From Fortiea contorta PCC 7126 (GTDB lineage Bacteria; Cyanobacteriota; Cyanobacteriia; Cyanobacteriales; Nostocaceae): 64,000 nt of DNA. Numbering within the stretch: the first letter of the stretch is position 1; every line of letters begins with the position of its first letter. The position numbers were made by a program, and so were the translations under genes. Shown here one piece after another: positions 1 to 9,610 of this stretch. The stretch lies in NCBI RefSeq assembly GCF_000332295.1, contig NZ_KB235930.1, positions 3,437,895-3,501,894 on the forward strand. The letters run 5' to 3'. The notes below the pieces were generated by a model, which was not told where the DNA came from, did no database searches, and was given only the letters and a program-made list of their open reading frames with translations.

Positions 1-765
1 CGGCAAGAATTTGAGGTTTACTATCAACCACAAGTTAATATTACCACAGGAAAAATTACTAAAATTGAAGCCTTGCTACGTTGGAATAGCTTTGATTTAG
101 GGTTAATTCCTCCCGAAAAATTTATTCCCATTGCTGAAGAAACCGGATTAATTATATCCATTGGCGAATGGGTTTTAAAAACTGCTTGCACTCAAAATAA
201 AGCTTGGCAAGAAATGCTAGAATTACCAGCACTTACTGTTGCTGTTAATCTTTCTGCTAGACAATTTCAGCAATCTAATTTAGCTGAAATGGTAGCGCAG
301 ATATTATCAGAAACTCAATTAAATCATGAGTGTTTAGAGTTGGAAATTACTGAAAGCGTGGCGATGAAAAATATCAGTTTAACCCAAGCCACATTGAGAG
401 AATTACATAATATGGGCGTGGCTATTTCCATAGACGATTTCGGCACAGGATATTCTTCTTTAAGTTATCTGAAAACCTTTCCGCTCCACGGCTTAAAAAT
501 TGATAAGTCTTTTGTACGGGATCTCAGACATGGTAATAATGATGTGGCGATCGCTACTGCTATTATTGCATTAGCTCATGGATTAAATTTGGCAGTTGTA
601 GCAGAAGGGGTAGAAACTGAGGAGCAGAGGAATTTGTTGCAAATTCTCAATTGTGAGTTGATGCAAGGATATCTTTTTAGTCGTCCTCTCTCGGTTGAAG
701 ATACCACAAAATTGTTACAAAAATCTCAATCTTGCAGATGTAGTGATTCTTTTTTAGTAGCATAA
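1..765 (+). CDS. EAL-domain cyclic-di-GMP phosphodiesterase (C-terminal part)
   Basis: The reading frame is open from the first base, so the gene begins upstream of the window; 254 residues are visible. They form a full EAL domain, which hydrolyses cyclic-di-GMP to pGpG. Seen in order: the signature in [15 protein letters not shown], the metal-binding ELEITES, the catalytic [11 protein letters not shown] loop, [16 protein letters not shown] and the closing QGYLFSRPL. All residues usually needed for catalysis appear present, so activity is likely. In cyanobacteria such domains usually follow GGDEF, PAS, GAF or receiver domains, which would lie in the missing N-terminal part. It ends convergently with the peptidoglycan-binding gene at 805. 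Confidence 0.93.
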   Translation, partial: RQEFEVYYQPQVNITTGKITKIEALLRWNSFDLGLIPPEKFIPIAEETGLIISIGEWVLKTACTQNKAWQEMLELPALTVAVNLSARQFQQSNLAEMVAQILSETQLNHECLELEITESVAMKNISLTQATLRELHNMGVAISIDDFGTGYSSLSYLKTFPLHGLKIDKSFVRDLRHGNNDVAIATAIIALAHGLNLAVVAEGVETEEQRNLLQILNCELMQGYLFSRPLSVEDTTKLLQKSQSCRCSDSFLVA

Positions 766-804
766 TCACCACATGTTCATAAGGCAAAGAAGATAGCCCA
801 ACAG

Positions 805-2337
805 TTAAAAATATTCTACCCTGGCATCAAAACCGTATGAGCGGAGCTTTCTTGAATGACTTTCAGCAGCAGCCCGCTCGCCAAAAGCACCCGCGTTGAT
901 ATAATCTCCTAAGCCAGACTTCTCGACCACCGAATTAGGTATATACTGACGCACTTTATTGAGTGTATCCGCATTCCGAACGGGGATAATCACCACGTAG
1001 CGATTATTATTAGATGAATTGCTGATAGGGGAAGTATTCAAACCTAAAGCTTGCCAAGTTTGCTTATCTACAATCCCTGTAGGATTGAGTCGAGCATACT
1101 GCTGGAATGCATACACATAAGCTCTTGTATTTTCCCCAAAATTCCCGTCGGGATTAGCATTAAAAAAGCCTATTTGCAGCAACCGCTCTTGTACTGCTTT
1201 GACATTTTCCCCTCTGTCACCGATTGTGAGATAATCTCTATTAGCTTGATTTGTCGTCGCTGATTGAGTTGCATTTCGCTGTTGGGAAACCTGACGCAAC
1301 GCATTCAAAGCTTGGAGGTCAGCTATACCATCTGCACTGAGTCGATAATCTCGCTGGAATCTACTCAAAGCTTCTGTGGTCATTGAGCCTACATAGCCTG
1401 TAGGATTAGTATTTAAATAACCCAAATCCTGCAAATATTGTTGTAGCTCCCTTGCTTGCTCAGTTGATAAGCTAGACGTGACTGCAACTTGGTTTTGACT
1501 ATTTCCCAATAATGCATTCCAAGTTTGTTGATTAGCCACCCCATTTGCAGGTATCCCAGAGTTGCGTTGAAACGCCATTACAGCATCTCTCGTGACACCG
1601 CCAAAATTGCCTGTAGGAGTGGTGGTAAAATAGCCTAACTGCTGCAGACGTTGTTGTAACCTTGTCACAGCCTCTCCCGTACTCCCGACAAACAACACCG
1701 GATATTCGCCATTGGCACTAACTGTGCTGAAGTTGGCTTGTCTAGTTGAAGCAGAAATCGTGGTATGATTGCGAACCTGGGCAGATTGCCTGGATCTAGC
1801 TAAAGCCTGCTGAGTCTTAGAACCAAAATAGCCTGTAATGGGGCCTTCAAAGTAACCTAATCGCTGTAGGCGCTGTTGTAACCTAGATACCGCTGGGCCT
1901 CTGCTACCTAGTTGCAAATTACTGCTACTGTTTCTATTCCCTCTACCTTGACATGACTGTTGCAGTCTGCTTTGAGTATTACCACCGACAACGCCGTCAG
2001 CAGGTAATCTATTCGCCTGCTGAAAGTTGATGACAGCTTGCTGTGTTAAGGAAGCAAATTTGCCTGTCACGGGGCCACGAAAGAAACCTAACTTACTCAA
2101 ACATCTCTGAATATTTGTCACTCCAGAATTATTACTACCTACTTTCTGGAGTGCGAAAGCTTGTTGAGCTACACTCAAAACGCCAATAGTCAACGCCACA
2201 GACAAAAAACCCATCGTTGCGGCGCTGGAGAGTTTTCGCCAACGCCAAAATTTGAGATTAACTCGAATAGGAACAACCTCAAGGTTTTCAGATGCCTCGT
2301 ATACTGAGGCGAGATGAAGATAACCGATGGCTTCCAT
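805..2337 (-). CDS. Envelope protein with five peptidoglycan-binding repeats and SPOR-like tail
   Basis: A 510-residue protein. A short cytoplasmic N-terminus is followed by one hydrophobic segment (about residues 40-62) that may be a membrane anchor or uncleaved signal. Five PG_binding_1-type repeats follow, each with the pattern V..LQ..L..LGYF...PTG.FG..T..A...FQ, then a five-residue-spaced DG(V/I) and W.AL end; the second copy is shortened. The last 65 residues (VVIIPV to RVEYF) resemble a SPOR domain, which binds denuded glycan strands. I infer a periplasmic cell-wall-binding protein with no hydrolase domain of its own. It is a single gene convergent with the EAL gene. The exact start is uncertain because no strong ribosome-binding site is visible before the ATG. 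Confidence 0.88.
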   Translation of the reverse strand: MEAIGYLHLASVYEASENLEVVPIRVNLKFWRWRKLSSAATMGFLSVALTIGVLSVAQQAFALQKVGSNNSGVTNIQRCLSKLGFFRGPVTGKFASLTQQAVINFQQANRLPADGVVGGNTQSRLQQSCQGRGNRNSSSNLQLGSRGPAVSRLQQRLQRLGYFEGPITGYFGSKTQQALARSRQSAQVRNHTTISASTRQANFSTVSANGEYPVLFVGSTGEAVTRLQQRLQQLGYFTTTPTGNFGGVTRDAVMAFQRNSGIPANGVANQQTWNALLGNSQNQVAVTSSLSTEQARELQQYLQDLGYLNTNPTGYVGSMTTEALSRFQRDYRLSADGIADLQALNALRQVSQQRNATQSATTNQANRDYLTIGDRGENVKAVQERLLQIGFFNANPDGNFGENTRAYVYAFQQYARLNPTGIVDKQTWQALGLNTSPISNSSNNNRYVVIIPVRNADTLNKVRQYIPNSVVEKSGLGDYINAGAFGERAAAESHSRKLRSYGFDARVEYF

Positions 2338-2518
2338 AGTTTTTTTAGTCTGCGGGTGCTAAAAGTTTTCTCGTGGTCAATGATCTACCAAGCTAGTTCT
2401 TGATTGACATCGGCAGAATTACTGCTTTTTCGAGTACTAGAAAACTTTGTCCCCAGTATACTATGGACAACGGTAACTAGAAACATTTATCTAGTGGCAA
2501 TTTCCGGAAAATAACTGA

Positions 2519-3025
2519 CTATTGTGGTTGATTAGGTGCGCTTTCTTCTGCTTGCTCCTCAAAGCGTTGAGTATTACCTGCTTTCACCCAACCTTCTTGT
2601 TTGCTGTCTTCAACACGGACTTTTTGCCAAACTTTATCCTGGCTTTCTTCCAAGATAATAACTTTTTGATTAAAAGCAACGCCACCAACACGGGCCGCAT
2701 CTTGTTGTGGTTCCGCTCGCAAACCTAAACCTTGAGGCCAAGTTACTATCCCGCGATAAGCTCCTGGTGGTAATTTTTCGGTTTTAGGTGATGGTGTGGG
2801 AGTGGGGGTTGGTGAGGATTGCGGCTGAGGGTTTTTTTTTGCTTGTGCTTGAGTTGCTTTGGGAGCTTTGGGTTTAGTAGGGGGGTAATCGTTGCTAAAC
2901 GTTGGTTTAGTGGGGGGCGTAGCAGTGCGATTCACAAAATAGAGTGCTGTGGCGAGTCCGCTCCCGATTAAAATAGCGATCGCTAAGAATACTCCCAAGA
3001 TAAATTTTAGTAAGCTAGAAAACAT
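2519..3025 (-). CDS. Membrane-anchored SH3-like domain protein
   Basis: A 168-residue protein. Residues about 7-30 are a hydrophobic membrane anchor or signal. A Pro/Thr/Lys-rich linker (about 35-85) follows, then a bacterial SH3 (SH3b) domain from GAYRGIV to the WVKAGNTQRF end. SH3b domains commonly bind cell-wall peptides, so a periplasmic, wall-associated role is inferred. No catalytic domain is present. It lies between the peptidoglycan-binding protein and the AAA ATPase, all on the minus strand; there is a heptanucleotide repeat just upstream of its start. Confidence 0.8.
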   Translation of the reverse strand: MFSSLLKFILGVFLAIAILIGSGLATALYFVNRTATPPTKPTFSNDYPPTKPKAPKATQAQAKKNPQPQSSPTPTPTPSPKTEKLPPGAYRGIVTWPQGLGLRAEPQQDAARVGGVAFNQKVIILEESQDKVWQKVRVEDSKQEGWVKAGNTQRFEEQAEESAPNQPQ

Positions 3026-3046
3026 GTTTCTAATTTGTCATCAATA

Positions 3047-3095
3047 ATCATTTGTCATTTGTTATTTGTGATTGGTCATTGGTCATTTGTCAAGT
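3047..3095. repeat. Heptanucleotide tandem repeat (STRR type)
   Basis: Seven consecutive 7-nt units: ATCATTT, GTCATTT, GTTATTT, GTGATTG, GTCATTG, GTCATTT, GTCAAGT. Such short tandemly repeated repetitive sequences are typical of intergenic DNA in heterocystous cyanobacteria. Confidence 0.85.
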
Positions 3096-3155
3096 CTAAT
3101 CTCCCTAAATTTTTAATCAGTCCTGCACTTAGTACAAGTACCCTTTGCCCAATCA

Positions 3156-4667
3156 TCACATCTGCTGTTGGATGCGATTGCTTAAAGGACTGTGTTTGGA
3201 GGCTAGACGCGCTCTCCCCGCTGCAGCCCATTCTTGTAGTTGTTGTATCTGTTCGCCTGCTGTGCGCGCCAAGGGAATGATTTGACTAGCGGCGGCTAAA
3301 ATGTCATCGTTAGTAAAGTCCCGATTTTGACTAAAGCCTATATGCATAGCTTCAATTAAAGTCTGCTCAATCTCTGCACCAGAAAAATCTGGGGTTTCAT
3401 AAGCTAATCGGTCAAGTTCATAACTTTTCAAGTTATGGGGGCGTAATCGGGATAAATGAACACTAAAAATTGCTTTCCTTTCTTCTTGGGTAGGTAAACC
3501 GACGAAGAAAATTTCATCAAATCGCCCCTTGCGGAGCATTTCTGGTGGTAAAGCTTGGATATCATTAGCTGTGGCGACGACAAACACAGGTGAGGTTTTT
3601 TCAGCTAACCAAGTAATAAATGTACCAAATACTCGGCTAGCGGTACCTGCATCACCCTTGCTACCCAATCCAGAAAAAGCTTTATCGATTTCATCAATCC
3701 ACAACACGCAAGGTGCTAAGGCTTCCGCAACTTGAATCATTTGGCGAGTCCGAGATTCTGATTCTCCTACCAACCCACCAAATAACCGCCCAACATCTAA
3801 ACGTAGTAGTGGTAAATGCCAATGATGAGCGATCGCTTTTGCTGTTAAAGATTTGCCTGTACCTTGAATACCCACTAACATTAAACCACGAGGGTGTGGT
3901 AATCCGTACTGGCGAGCTTTTTCTGTGAAGGAGCCACCCCGACGGACTAACCAATCTTTGAGGTTATCCAGCCCACCGATATCAGAAATTTGCTCAATAG
4001 CGGGGTAAAAATCGAGGATTTGGGTTTGGCGGATAGTTTGACGCTTTTCGGCTAATACTAAATCTACATCTTCTGGCTGCAATTCGCCATGAGTTGCGAT
4101 CGCTCTTGCTAAAACTCGGCGAATTCTCTCCATTGACAACCCTTGACAAGAACGCACCAAATCATCTAAAACTCTCCCAGATAAAGAGTTCCCCGTTGCT
4201 TGTAACAAACGTTCCACTTCTGTCTTAATTTCTGCAGCTGCGGGTAAAGGAAACTCAACCACCGTCAACACTTCGCTTAAATCGTCAGGAATCGCCATTT
4301 TTGGCGACAGCAAAATAATATTTTTCGGCTGAGACTTCAGCAGTCGGGAGAGGTTGCGGAGTTTGCGCGAAATTGCCACATCATCTAAAAAACGATGATA
4401 ATCTCTTAAAATCAAAACTGCAGCTGATGTAGCTGGTAATTTTTCAATAAATTCCAGAGCTTGTAGTGGGTTACGCCGCCCAAACCCTGCATCATTGGGA
4501 TTACCTTGATAACCGTCAACAAAATCCCAAGTATATACAGCACGATTACCCTGGTTGATTGCTTCTTCTTTGATAGCTGCTTCCACCCGCTCCTCTTCAA
4601 AAGTAGGAATATAAATCAAGGGATAGCGGGCACGGATTAGCAGTTTAAATTCTTCACGAAAGTTCAT
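3156..4667 (-). CDS. ycf46: AAA+ ATPase of the Ycf46/Slr0374 type
   Basis: A 503-residue AAA+ protein. The N-terminal 230 residues form an inactive-looking AAA-like region typical of the family ([11 protein letters not shown] start). The active AAA module follows, with Walker A GIQGTGKS near residue 270, Walker [12 protein letters not shown], sensor 1 VVATAND and an arginine-finger region RKGRFDEIF. The family is conserved in cyanobacteria and algal plastids (ycf46). Its substrate is not settled; roles in CO2 or light-stress acclimation have been proposed for the Synechocystis homologue. It is downstream of the rpmH-rnpA-yidC-khpB-DUF177 block on the same strand, with about 110 nt between it and the DUF177 gene, so co-transcription is possible but not shown. 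Confidence 0.92.
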   Translation of the reverse strand: MNFREEFKLLIRARYPLIYIPTFEEERVEAAIKEEAINQGNRAVYTWDFVDGYQGNPNDAGFGRRNPLQALEFIEKLPATSAAVLILRDYHRFLDDVAISRKLRNLSRLLKSQPKNIILLSPKMAIPDDLSEVLTVVEFPLPAAAEIKTEVERLLQATGNSLSGRVLDDLVRSCQGLSMERIRRVLARAIATHGELQPEDVDLVLAEKRQTIRQTQILDFYPAIEQISDIGGLDNLKDWLVRRGGSFTEKARQYGLPHPRGLMLVGIQGTGKSLTAKAIAHHWHLPLLRLDVGRLFGGLVGESESRTRQMIQVAEALAPCVLWIDEIDKAFSGLGSKGDAGTASRVFGTFITWLAEKTSPVFVVATANDIQALPPEMLRKGRFDEIFFVGLPTQEERKAIFSVHLSRLRPHNLKSYELDRLAYETPDFSGAEIEQTLIEAMHIGFSQNRDFTNDDILAAASQIIPLARTAGEQIQQLQEWAAAGRARLASKHSPLSNRIQQQM

Positions 4668-4780
4668 AAACTTGATGAATAGGGAAGAATGGGGGAAGAG
4701 CAGGTAAGAGTGATGCTTTTAGGAGTGTAAATATACTCATGACTAGTTCGTCAACCACAAATAGCATCCACAGCGATTGA

Positions 4781-5287
4781 CTATCCAGGAAGTTGTTTTT
4801 TCAGCACTTCTAAAGAAGCCCAACGATTATCAATCAGCTTTTCTGGGCTATCGCCCTCAGCACTTAAAATACCAGGACAATTCAGGTCACACAGTTGTCG
4901 CTGAGGAATTGCCAAACACATCTGCTCATACAGCCATTCACTAGGATAAAAATAGCCGTCAGGTGGTAAGCTCTCCACCAAATCTTCTACAGCTACTTCC
5001 CGTTCTAAAGGCAAATCTTGCGGCTGATAAGCAGTTTCATCTAACCAAATAATTTCGTTGGCATCAATCACCAAACGTTGGTTATACTGCTGTAAACAAC
5101 GGTTGCAGGTACAGGTAATAATAGCTTCTGCCTGACCGACAACTTCTAAATAATTACCTTGATGCTGCACACGAAGGCGACCACGAACTGGCGTCAAAGT
5201 TTCTAAACCCGGTAGAAAATCCTTAACTTGAATTTCCTCTGTCCGCTCCGGTGTCTTGGTGAGCTGCGGAATGTAAATTGCGTCCAT
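4781..5287 (-). CDS. YceD/DUF177 family protein
   Basis: A 168-residue DUF177 (YceD) protein. The family features are the internal CTCNRC and the later CDLNC motif, a likely zinc-binding Cys set, with an acidic central region. In many bacteria yceD lies directly before rpmF, and plant homologues are needed for 23S rRNA accumulation, so a role in ribosome biogenesis is the family inference. Here rpmF is far away at 21.0 kb. The gene instead follows khpB and yidC by about 70 nt, a cyanobacterial arrangement that still links it to the translation and membrane-insertion block. Confidence 0.85.
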   Translation of the reverse strand: MDAIYIPQLTKTPERTEEIQVKDFLPGLETLTPVRGRLRVQHQGNYLEVVGQAEAIITCTCNRCLQQYNQRLVIDANEIIWLDETAYQPQDLPLEREVAVEDLVESLPPDGYFYPSEWLYEQMCLAIPQRQLCDLNCPGILSAEGDSPEKLIDNRWASLEVLKKQLPG

Positions 5288-5357
5288 AGGATTTGTGAGA
5301 TATCCTCACTCGAAGTTTCAGTGATCAAGGGTCAAAAGTCAAGCGTGATTCTCCCCA

Positions 5358-5885
5358 TCACCCGATTCTTTCCTCGTTCAGCAGTTGACGCACAACCAAA
5401 TGACGATGCGGCTCTTTACCACGACTGAAGGTTTCTAGATCTCCAAATTCCTTCAAAAAAGTGTGAATTTGTCGCCGTTCGGCCGAACTCAAAGATTTGA
5501 TTTCCACTTCTTTTCCCGTATCGCGCGCCTCTTGCGATGCTGCGGCTGCTAGTGCTTGAATTTCTGCTTGTCTTTGAATGCGGTAGCCATTTAACTCGAT
5601 AGTATACGAGGCTTGTTCTGCTGGCGGTTGATGCAAGTTCAGCACTGAATTAGCTAAGTATTGAATTGCATCTAGCACTGAACCGTCACTACCAATCAAC
5701 AGCCGAATTTGTTCTGGAGTTAAATTGGTTTCATCAATGGTCAACCAATAATTATCCGGTTCTGGGAATTCACCGTCTTGGGGCGGGGCTGGTTCTAAAT
5801 TGCCCCTAACTTCAGTGTTTACCCCAGTAAGTTGCAGCAGTGTTTTTAACCACTGCTGCCCTCTGTGCATGGGATTATCGCTCAT
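5358..5885 (-). CDS. khpB: KhpB/Jag RNA-binding protein (KH + R3H)
   Basis: A 175-residue RNA-binding protein. After a variable N-terminus there is a KH-like domain (LIGSDGSVLDAIQYLAN) and then an R3H domain (EIKSLSSAERRQIHTFL ... RHLVV). The Jag/KhpB family binds RNA and in Gram-positives affects cell division; in nearly all bacteria the gene sits immediately after yidC, as it does here with a 2-nt gap. The N-terminal Jag_N domain of Firmicutes is absent, as is usual in cyanobacteria. Translational coupling with yidC is likely. Confidence 0.9.
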   Translation of the reverse strand: MSDNPMHRGQQWLKTLLQLTGVNTEVRGNLEPAPPQDGEFPEPDNYWLTIDETNLTPEQIRLLIGSDGSVLDAIQYLANSVLNLHQPPAEQASYTIELNGYRIQRQAEIQALAAAASQEARDTGKEVEIKSLSSAERRQIHTFLKEFGDLETFSRGKEPHRHLVVRQLLNEERIG

Positions 5886-5887
5886 GT

Positions 5888-7030
5888 TTAACTTGCAGCC
5901 TTTTTCTTAGAACTTTTTGGTTCAAATGGCAAGGATTTTTGTTCTACTGCTACTTCTTTTTCTTGAGTATCTACAATTTTTTGTAGTTCCTCTGGTAAAG
6001 GTTCGCGGGAAAGCAGATAGGTTTGTGCGGTTTGGAAGATATTACCAATTACCATATACATCAATACCCCAGCCGGCAAAGGGAAGAACAAAAACATCCC
6101 AGAAAAGATCACTGGTGTAATTTTATTGACTGTATCCTGTTGGGGATTGCCACCGCTGGAATTTTGCCCAGACAGCATTTGGCTGACATAAAGGCTGATG
6201 CCAAACGAAATGATCATTGCCACGATATCCCAATGGACTGTACCATCAGGATCGATCGCACCGACTCTTCCCAAGGCGTCAATAAATAAAAATCCCTTGT
6301 CTGCAGCCAGTCCAGGGATTGTACCTTGAATTGTGACATCGCCGGGCTGTAAAGCTTCTATGTTACCCTCGGCGTCAATTTTAATTCTGTCTTCCCCTTT
6401 GGTGATTTTCCACTGAGGAATCAGGTTATTTTCTGGATGCTCTGCTATTAGTACCTGAAATGGCTTACCTTCTGTGGTCTGATATTGAATCTTGGTTTTT
6501 TCTCCCACAGCCAACTTATCACCACCAGGGAGGATAGCAGTAATCTTGCTGTGTTCTCCATCAGCTATGTAAATATTCTGGGGAGAAGTAGCAAAAGCTT
6601 GAGGTTGAATGCGCTCGATTTGTTCAGCCGGGAGCACTTGCAGATTAACAGAATAGTTAACGCCTGCAAAAGGTGAACCCCGCAGAGTTGCAAATAATGC
6701 TAATAATACCGGCATTTGTAACAAGAGCGGCAAACAACCAGCTAATGGGTTACCAAATTCTTTTTGGACATTAACCATTTCCTCTTGTTGCTTTTGCGGA
6801 TCATCTTTATAACGATCTTTAATTTCTGCCATCCGCTTCTGCATCAGAGGTTGCACAATTCGCATTTTCCGCATGTTGCGAATTGAGCCAGCACTCAGGG
6901 GATAGAGCGCAAAGCGGACTATCAATGTCAAAGCAACGATCGCCAATCCATAGCTGGGCACAATACCATAGAAAAAGTCTATGATCGGCAGCATGATGTT
7001 GTTTGAAAGAAACCCAATACCAAAATCCAT
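5888..7030 (-). CDS. yidC: Membrane protein insertase YidC/Oxa1
   Basis: A 380-residue insertase that places membrane proteins into the plasma and thylakoid membranes. The first hydrophobic segment precedes [17 protein letters not shown]. The cytoplasmic hairpin contains [15 protein letters not shown], with [14 protein letters not shown] as the following helix and [18 protein letters not shown]-like segments near the end. Between transmembrane segments 2 and 3 lies an insert of about 130 residues (about 140-265) that includes a Big_2/Ig-like stretch. This is larger than in most bacterial YidC proteins. The C-terminal basic tail (KSSKKKAAS) could contact the ribosome. The gene is part of the rpmH-rnpA-PH-yidC-khpB block. 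Confidence 0.95.
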   Translation of the reverse strand: MDFGIGFLSNNIMLPIIDFFYGIVPSYGLAIVALTLIVRFALYPLSAGSIRNMRKMRIVQPLMQKRMAEIKDRYKDDPQKQQEEMVNVQKEFGNPLAGCLPLLLQMPVLLALFATLRGSPFAGVNYSVNLQVLPAEQIERIQPQAFATSPQNIYIADGEHSKITAILPGGDKLAVGEKTKIQYQTTEGKPFQVLIAEHPENNLIPQWKITKGEDRIKIDAEGNIEALQPGDVTIQGTIPGLAADKGFLFIDALGRVGAIDPDGTVHWDIVAMIISFGISLYVSQMLSGQNSSGGNPQQDTVNKITPVIFSGMFLFFPLPAGVLMYMVIGNIFQTAQTYLLSREPLPEELQKIVDTQEKEVAVEQKSLPFEPKSSKKKAAS

Positions 7031-7223
7031 TATTGTGAGTTCAACCTGAGGTACTTTAATTAAACTGAATCTAATTTATCTAAACTGTGATCAGCCTGTG
7101 ACTATCCTATGCTACGGATAGCCGCACTTTTTCCATTTGGGCATCAAGGACGAACTTGGGGAAAATGAGGGAGAGTGATATTGCTTCCCCGTCTCCCCAA
7201 AACTCACCCCTACGCCTACTCCC

Positions 7224-7616
7224 TCATTTACTCGCAGTGGCGCTGTATTCAGGGTTCTTCGCTGCAACTTTTTCACTGATGTAGTCATAAGCTTGACGGA
7301 AGTTGGGGACAGCCCGCATTTCTAAACGACTACCATTTTTCATGGTGACAACCATGTCGCCCCATAAGCCTAAACCACGAGGGACTTTGACTATTTTCAC
7401 CACTTCAGAATAGATGATATCAGTGCGATCGCGTCCCATCCAACCTCCCATCACAGAAATGCGGCGGTCGGTAATGCGGAAGCGTAACCACAAAGCCCTA
7501 ACAATTGCTCCTACTGTTAAAGGTATCCCCACAACGGTTAGCCCAATCAGCAAGTTAAGAATTAAATCCCCAATATGGGGGCCACCCTCATAATAAATTT
7601 CTTCACGAATGCCCAT
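7224..7616 (-). CDS. PH-domain membrane protein between rnpA and yidC
   Basis: A 130-residue protein. A hydrophobic pair of segments (about residues 18-45) is followed by a bacterial PH-like (bPH_2, YdbT/DUF304-type) domain with FRITDRRISVMGG and VPRGLGLWGDM. Its start overlaps the end of rnpA by 14 nt, which implies translational coupling. Its place between rnpA and yidC is a recurrent cyanobacterial order. The function is unknown; the location suggests something in membrane protein biogenesis. Confidence 0.85.
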   Translation of the reverse strand: MGIREEIYYEGGPHIGDLILNLLIGLTVVGIPLTVGAIVRALWLRFRITDRRISVMGGWMGRDRTDIIYSEVVKIVKVPRGLGLWGDMVVTMKNGSRLEMRAVPNFRQAYDYISEKVAAKNPEYSATASK

Positions 7617-7998
7617 TGAGTACCTCGGCTTGTGCCAACAACTGCTCTAATTCTTGCAGAAATTGTTGGCTTACGCACTCTTGTTGTGCTGCTGTTGGTT
7701 TAACGATGAACACTAGCCGCCACCCTGGCGTGAGTTTAGGTAACAATTGATATAAAGCTGCTGCCATCTGCCGTTTGATTCTGTTGCGAACTACTGCACG
7801 CTTACTGACTTTTGTACTAATCGAAATGCCAATCTGCGTGCTGGCGAGATGTGCTGAGTCGATTGGTGAAAGTTTGGGAGCAGGGGAGGGTTTTAAAGCT
7901 CTCAATGTGAAATGAGAGCTATGACGCCGGATTCCTTGGCGGAAAACTGCTTGAAAGTCTTTATGAGACTTGAGTCTATTGGATTTGGGCAAAGCCAC
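7603..7998 (-). CDS. rnpA: Ribonuclease P protein component
   Basis: A 131-residue RnpA, the protein subunit that helps RNase P RNA remove 5' leaders from pre-tRNAs. The family start LPKSNRLKSHKDFQAVFRQG and the RNR signature region (KVSKRAVVRNRIKRQMAAA) are present. The gene follows rpmH by 25 nt, the near-universal bacterial order. Length is normal for cyanobacteria. Confidence 0.96.
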   Translation of the reverse strand: MALPKSNRLKSHKDFQAVFRQGIRRHSSHFTLRALKPSPAPKLSPIDSAHLASTQIGISISTKVSKRAVVRNRIKRQMAAALYQLLPKLTPGWRLVFIVKPTAAQQECVSQQFLQELEQLLAQAEVLNGHS

Positions 7999-8023
7999 AG
8001 CTACTCTTTGTGCTTCAGTCGCT

Positions 8024-8158
8024 CTAAACGCTCAGACGATGGCGACCTCTTTTCCTTCTGGCGCTGATGACGTTTCTTCCATCTGGAGTCCGCATTCTAG
8101 CACGGAAACCAGAGGTTCTTTTTCGCTTGCGGTTAGTACCGCCTAAAGTTCTCTGCAT
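8024..8158 (-). CDS. rpmH: 50S ribosomal protein L34
   Basis: A 44-residue protein read directly from the sequence: it begins [19 protein letters not shown] and ends [11 protein letters not shown], an unmistakable L34. The ATG at 8158-8156 is preceded by an AAGGAGATTAG-type ribosome-binding site. It is the first gene of the rpmH-rnpA-yidC block. It was easily missed because it is short. Confidence 0.97.
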   Translation of the reverse strand: MQRTLGGTNRKRKRTSGFRARMRTPDGRNVISARRKRGRHRLSV

Positions 8159-8341
8159 AACTAATCTCCTTTTCGGTGATTTACATAAAAAGCCACAATC
8201 TGAAATTTTATCACCTTACTAGGAATAAAGGGATAAGTAGCTAAACAAAATCAAGATTCCGGCTTCATCTCTCACCCTGAAGTTGGGTTTCCCTTTGTTC
8301 AACCCAACCTACCAGGGTTTCCTAGTTCATACTTCAGCTAA

Positions 8342-8854
8342 TTAAGAAATACTTAAAATCCAGGTTCCCACATAACGTAGTAATGGGACATCGCCAGCAG
8401 AGAGTACTTGACAGTTAAAGTAGAATGTCCCAGCAAACGCGGGATTTTGCACATTAGATAAAATTAACTCTACTCCACCACCTGCGGGTACTGGTTCTTG
8501 GGGAAAAATTTCAATCACGCGACTTTCTTTATTCCACTTCACCTCAGACAAGGCAACCTTTTTGTTTTTATACTTGACTTCAACCTTAGTGGTGTCAAAA
8601 GTCCCTTTGTAATAATCAGGATAAGTGATGGCAAACTGGGTTACTGCCAATTTCATCTTTTGGGTAGGGATTTTGAGGATGTAGCGGTCTGTATTATTTG
8701 TTTGTCCGCCAAAATCTAACCGAAAGGGTAGCTGATTTTCGCTTTTGACGCCGCTAAACAGGGTGAATCCGGGTAAAGCTTGTCCCCAGGTAATGGTTTG
8801 GAAACCTGTTAGTAAGCAGCCGGTAATAGCTAAGGTGGAAAGTAAACGTCGCAT
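8342..8854 (-). CDS. DUF2808 secreted protein
   Basis: A 170-residue protein with a clear N-terminal signal peptide (MRRLLSTLAITGCLLTGF, cleaved near TWGQA). The mature part matches the cyanobacterial DUF2808 family: FTLFSGV, ITYPDYYKGTFD and VELILSNVQNP...GTFYFNC are characteristic. The function is unknown; the protein is predicted to act in the periplasm or outer envelope. It stands alone upstream of rpmH, about 180 nt away. Confidence 0.85.
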   Translation of the reverse strand: MRRLLSTLAITGCLLTGFQTITWGQALPGFTLFSGVKSENQLPFRLDFGGQTNNTDRYILKIPTQKMKLAVTQFAITYPDYYKGTFDTTKVEVKYKNKKVALSEVKWNKESRVIEIFPQEPVPAGGGVELILSNVQNPAFAGTFYFNCQVLSAGDVPLLRYVGTWILSIS

Positions 8855-9505
8855 GATTAAACTCCTCTAGCAGATAGTCAGTCTGTGATGTAAATAACCG
8901 AAATTTAGTATTCGTAACTAAACTTTACTACTGACTTCTAGCAAATGGACGTTAAATTGCGACAAAAAGTGCCGTTTGGGAGGTGGGGGAAGAGAAGATG
9001 AGGAGAATAAGCTTGATAAAAGCCTGATACTTCGACTTTTTTGCTGACCTCGGCTTCGTTCAATACAACTGACCGATACGCTATCCTCAAATAAATATCT
9101 GGAAAATTTGATTGTGTATCTGAATATGTATGAATGTGTCGGGATTATAAGAGTTTTGTTATAAAAATTGAGCTTAACGATTAGCGATCGCTAGTTAACT
9201 TGAGATAAATTGTTTAAAACAAGCCTGAATCAAAGGGGTAATTATTAAAATTTGATTTGGGAATACTAGGCTTTACCAATTTGATGCATACTGCACTATG
9301 TCATGAAGGAATACAAAAAAATTGCAATCCCTAAAATAAGCTGAAGACAAAGATACTAATTTGGGGAATCAACATAGGATTTGCAGTATGTAAACCAATT
9401 GGCAAATATTATGCAACCTTGAAATCGACAAGTAACCCAGTGTAGCTTGCTTCCAAGAACTAAAGAGTGGGAGAGGAAAAATTAAAAGTAGAATCTACTA
9501 GGAAA
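8855..9505. other. Intergenic region without a recognised gene
   Basis: About 650 nt between the DUF2808 gene and the leader of the transhydrogenase operon. I see an HIP1 site and AT-rich sequence but no ORF with family features, no tRNA-like fold and no tandem repeat. It presumably holds the divergent promoters. Confidence 0.6.
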
Positions 9506-9521
9506 AATCAAGGTTGATCGT

Positions 9522-9557
9522 CCCCGTCCTTGAGGGATGAGTGCGGGGAATCCCTCA
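9522..9557 (+). promoter_or_regulatory. Possible structured leader of the pnt operon
   Basis: Two mutually exclusive stems can form about 55-90 nt before the pntAA start. CCCCG at 9522-9526 can pair with CGGGG at 9544-9548, and TGAGGGAT at 9531-9538 can pair with ATCCCTCA at 9550-9557. Alternative pairing just upstream of a start codon is what an attenuator or a protein-binding leader would show. There is no homology support from reading alone. Confidence 0.3.
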
Positions 9558-9610
9558 GCAGGAAAATTCTATAGTTGGCAGATATTAAGTATTTATCTCC
9601 AGGAGATTTC

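Noticed and set aside
3047-3095. Possible CRISPR array
   Set aside because: The units are contiguous 7-mers without spacers, and no cas genes are present anywhere in the window.
9575-9610. Upstream start for pntAA at 9575
   Set aside because: The added 12 residues are not in the family, and the AGGAG fits the ATG at 9611.
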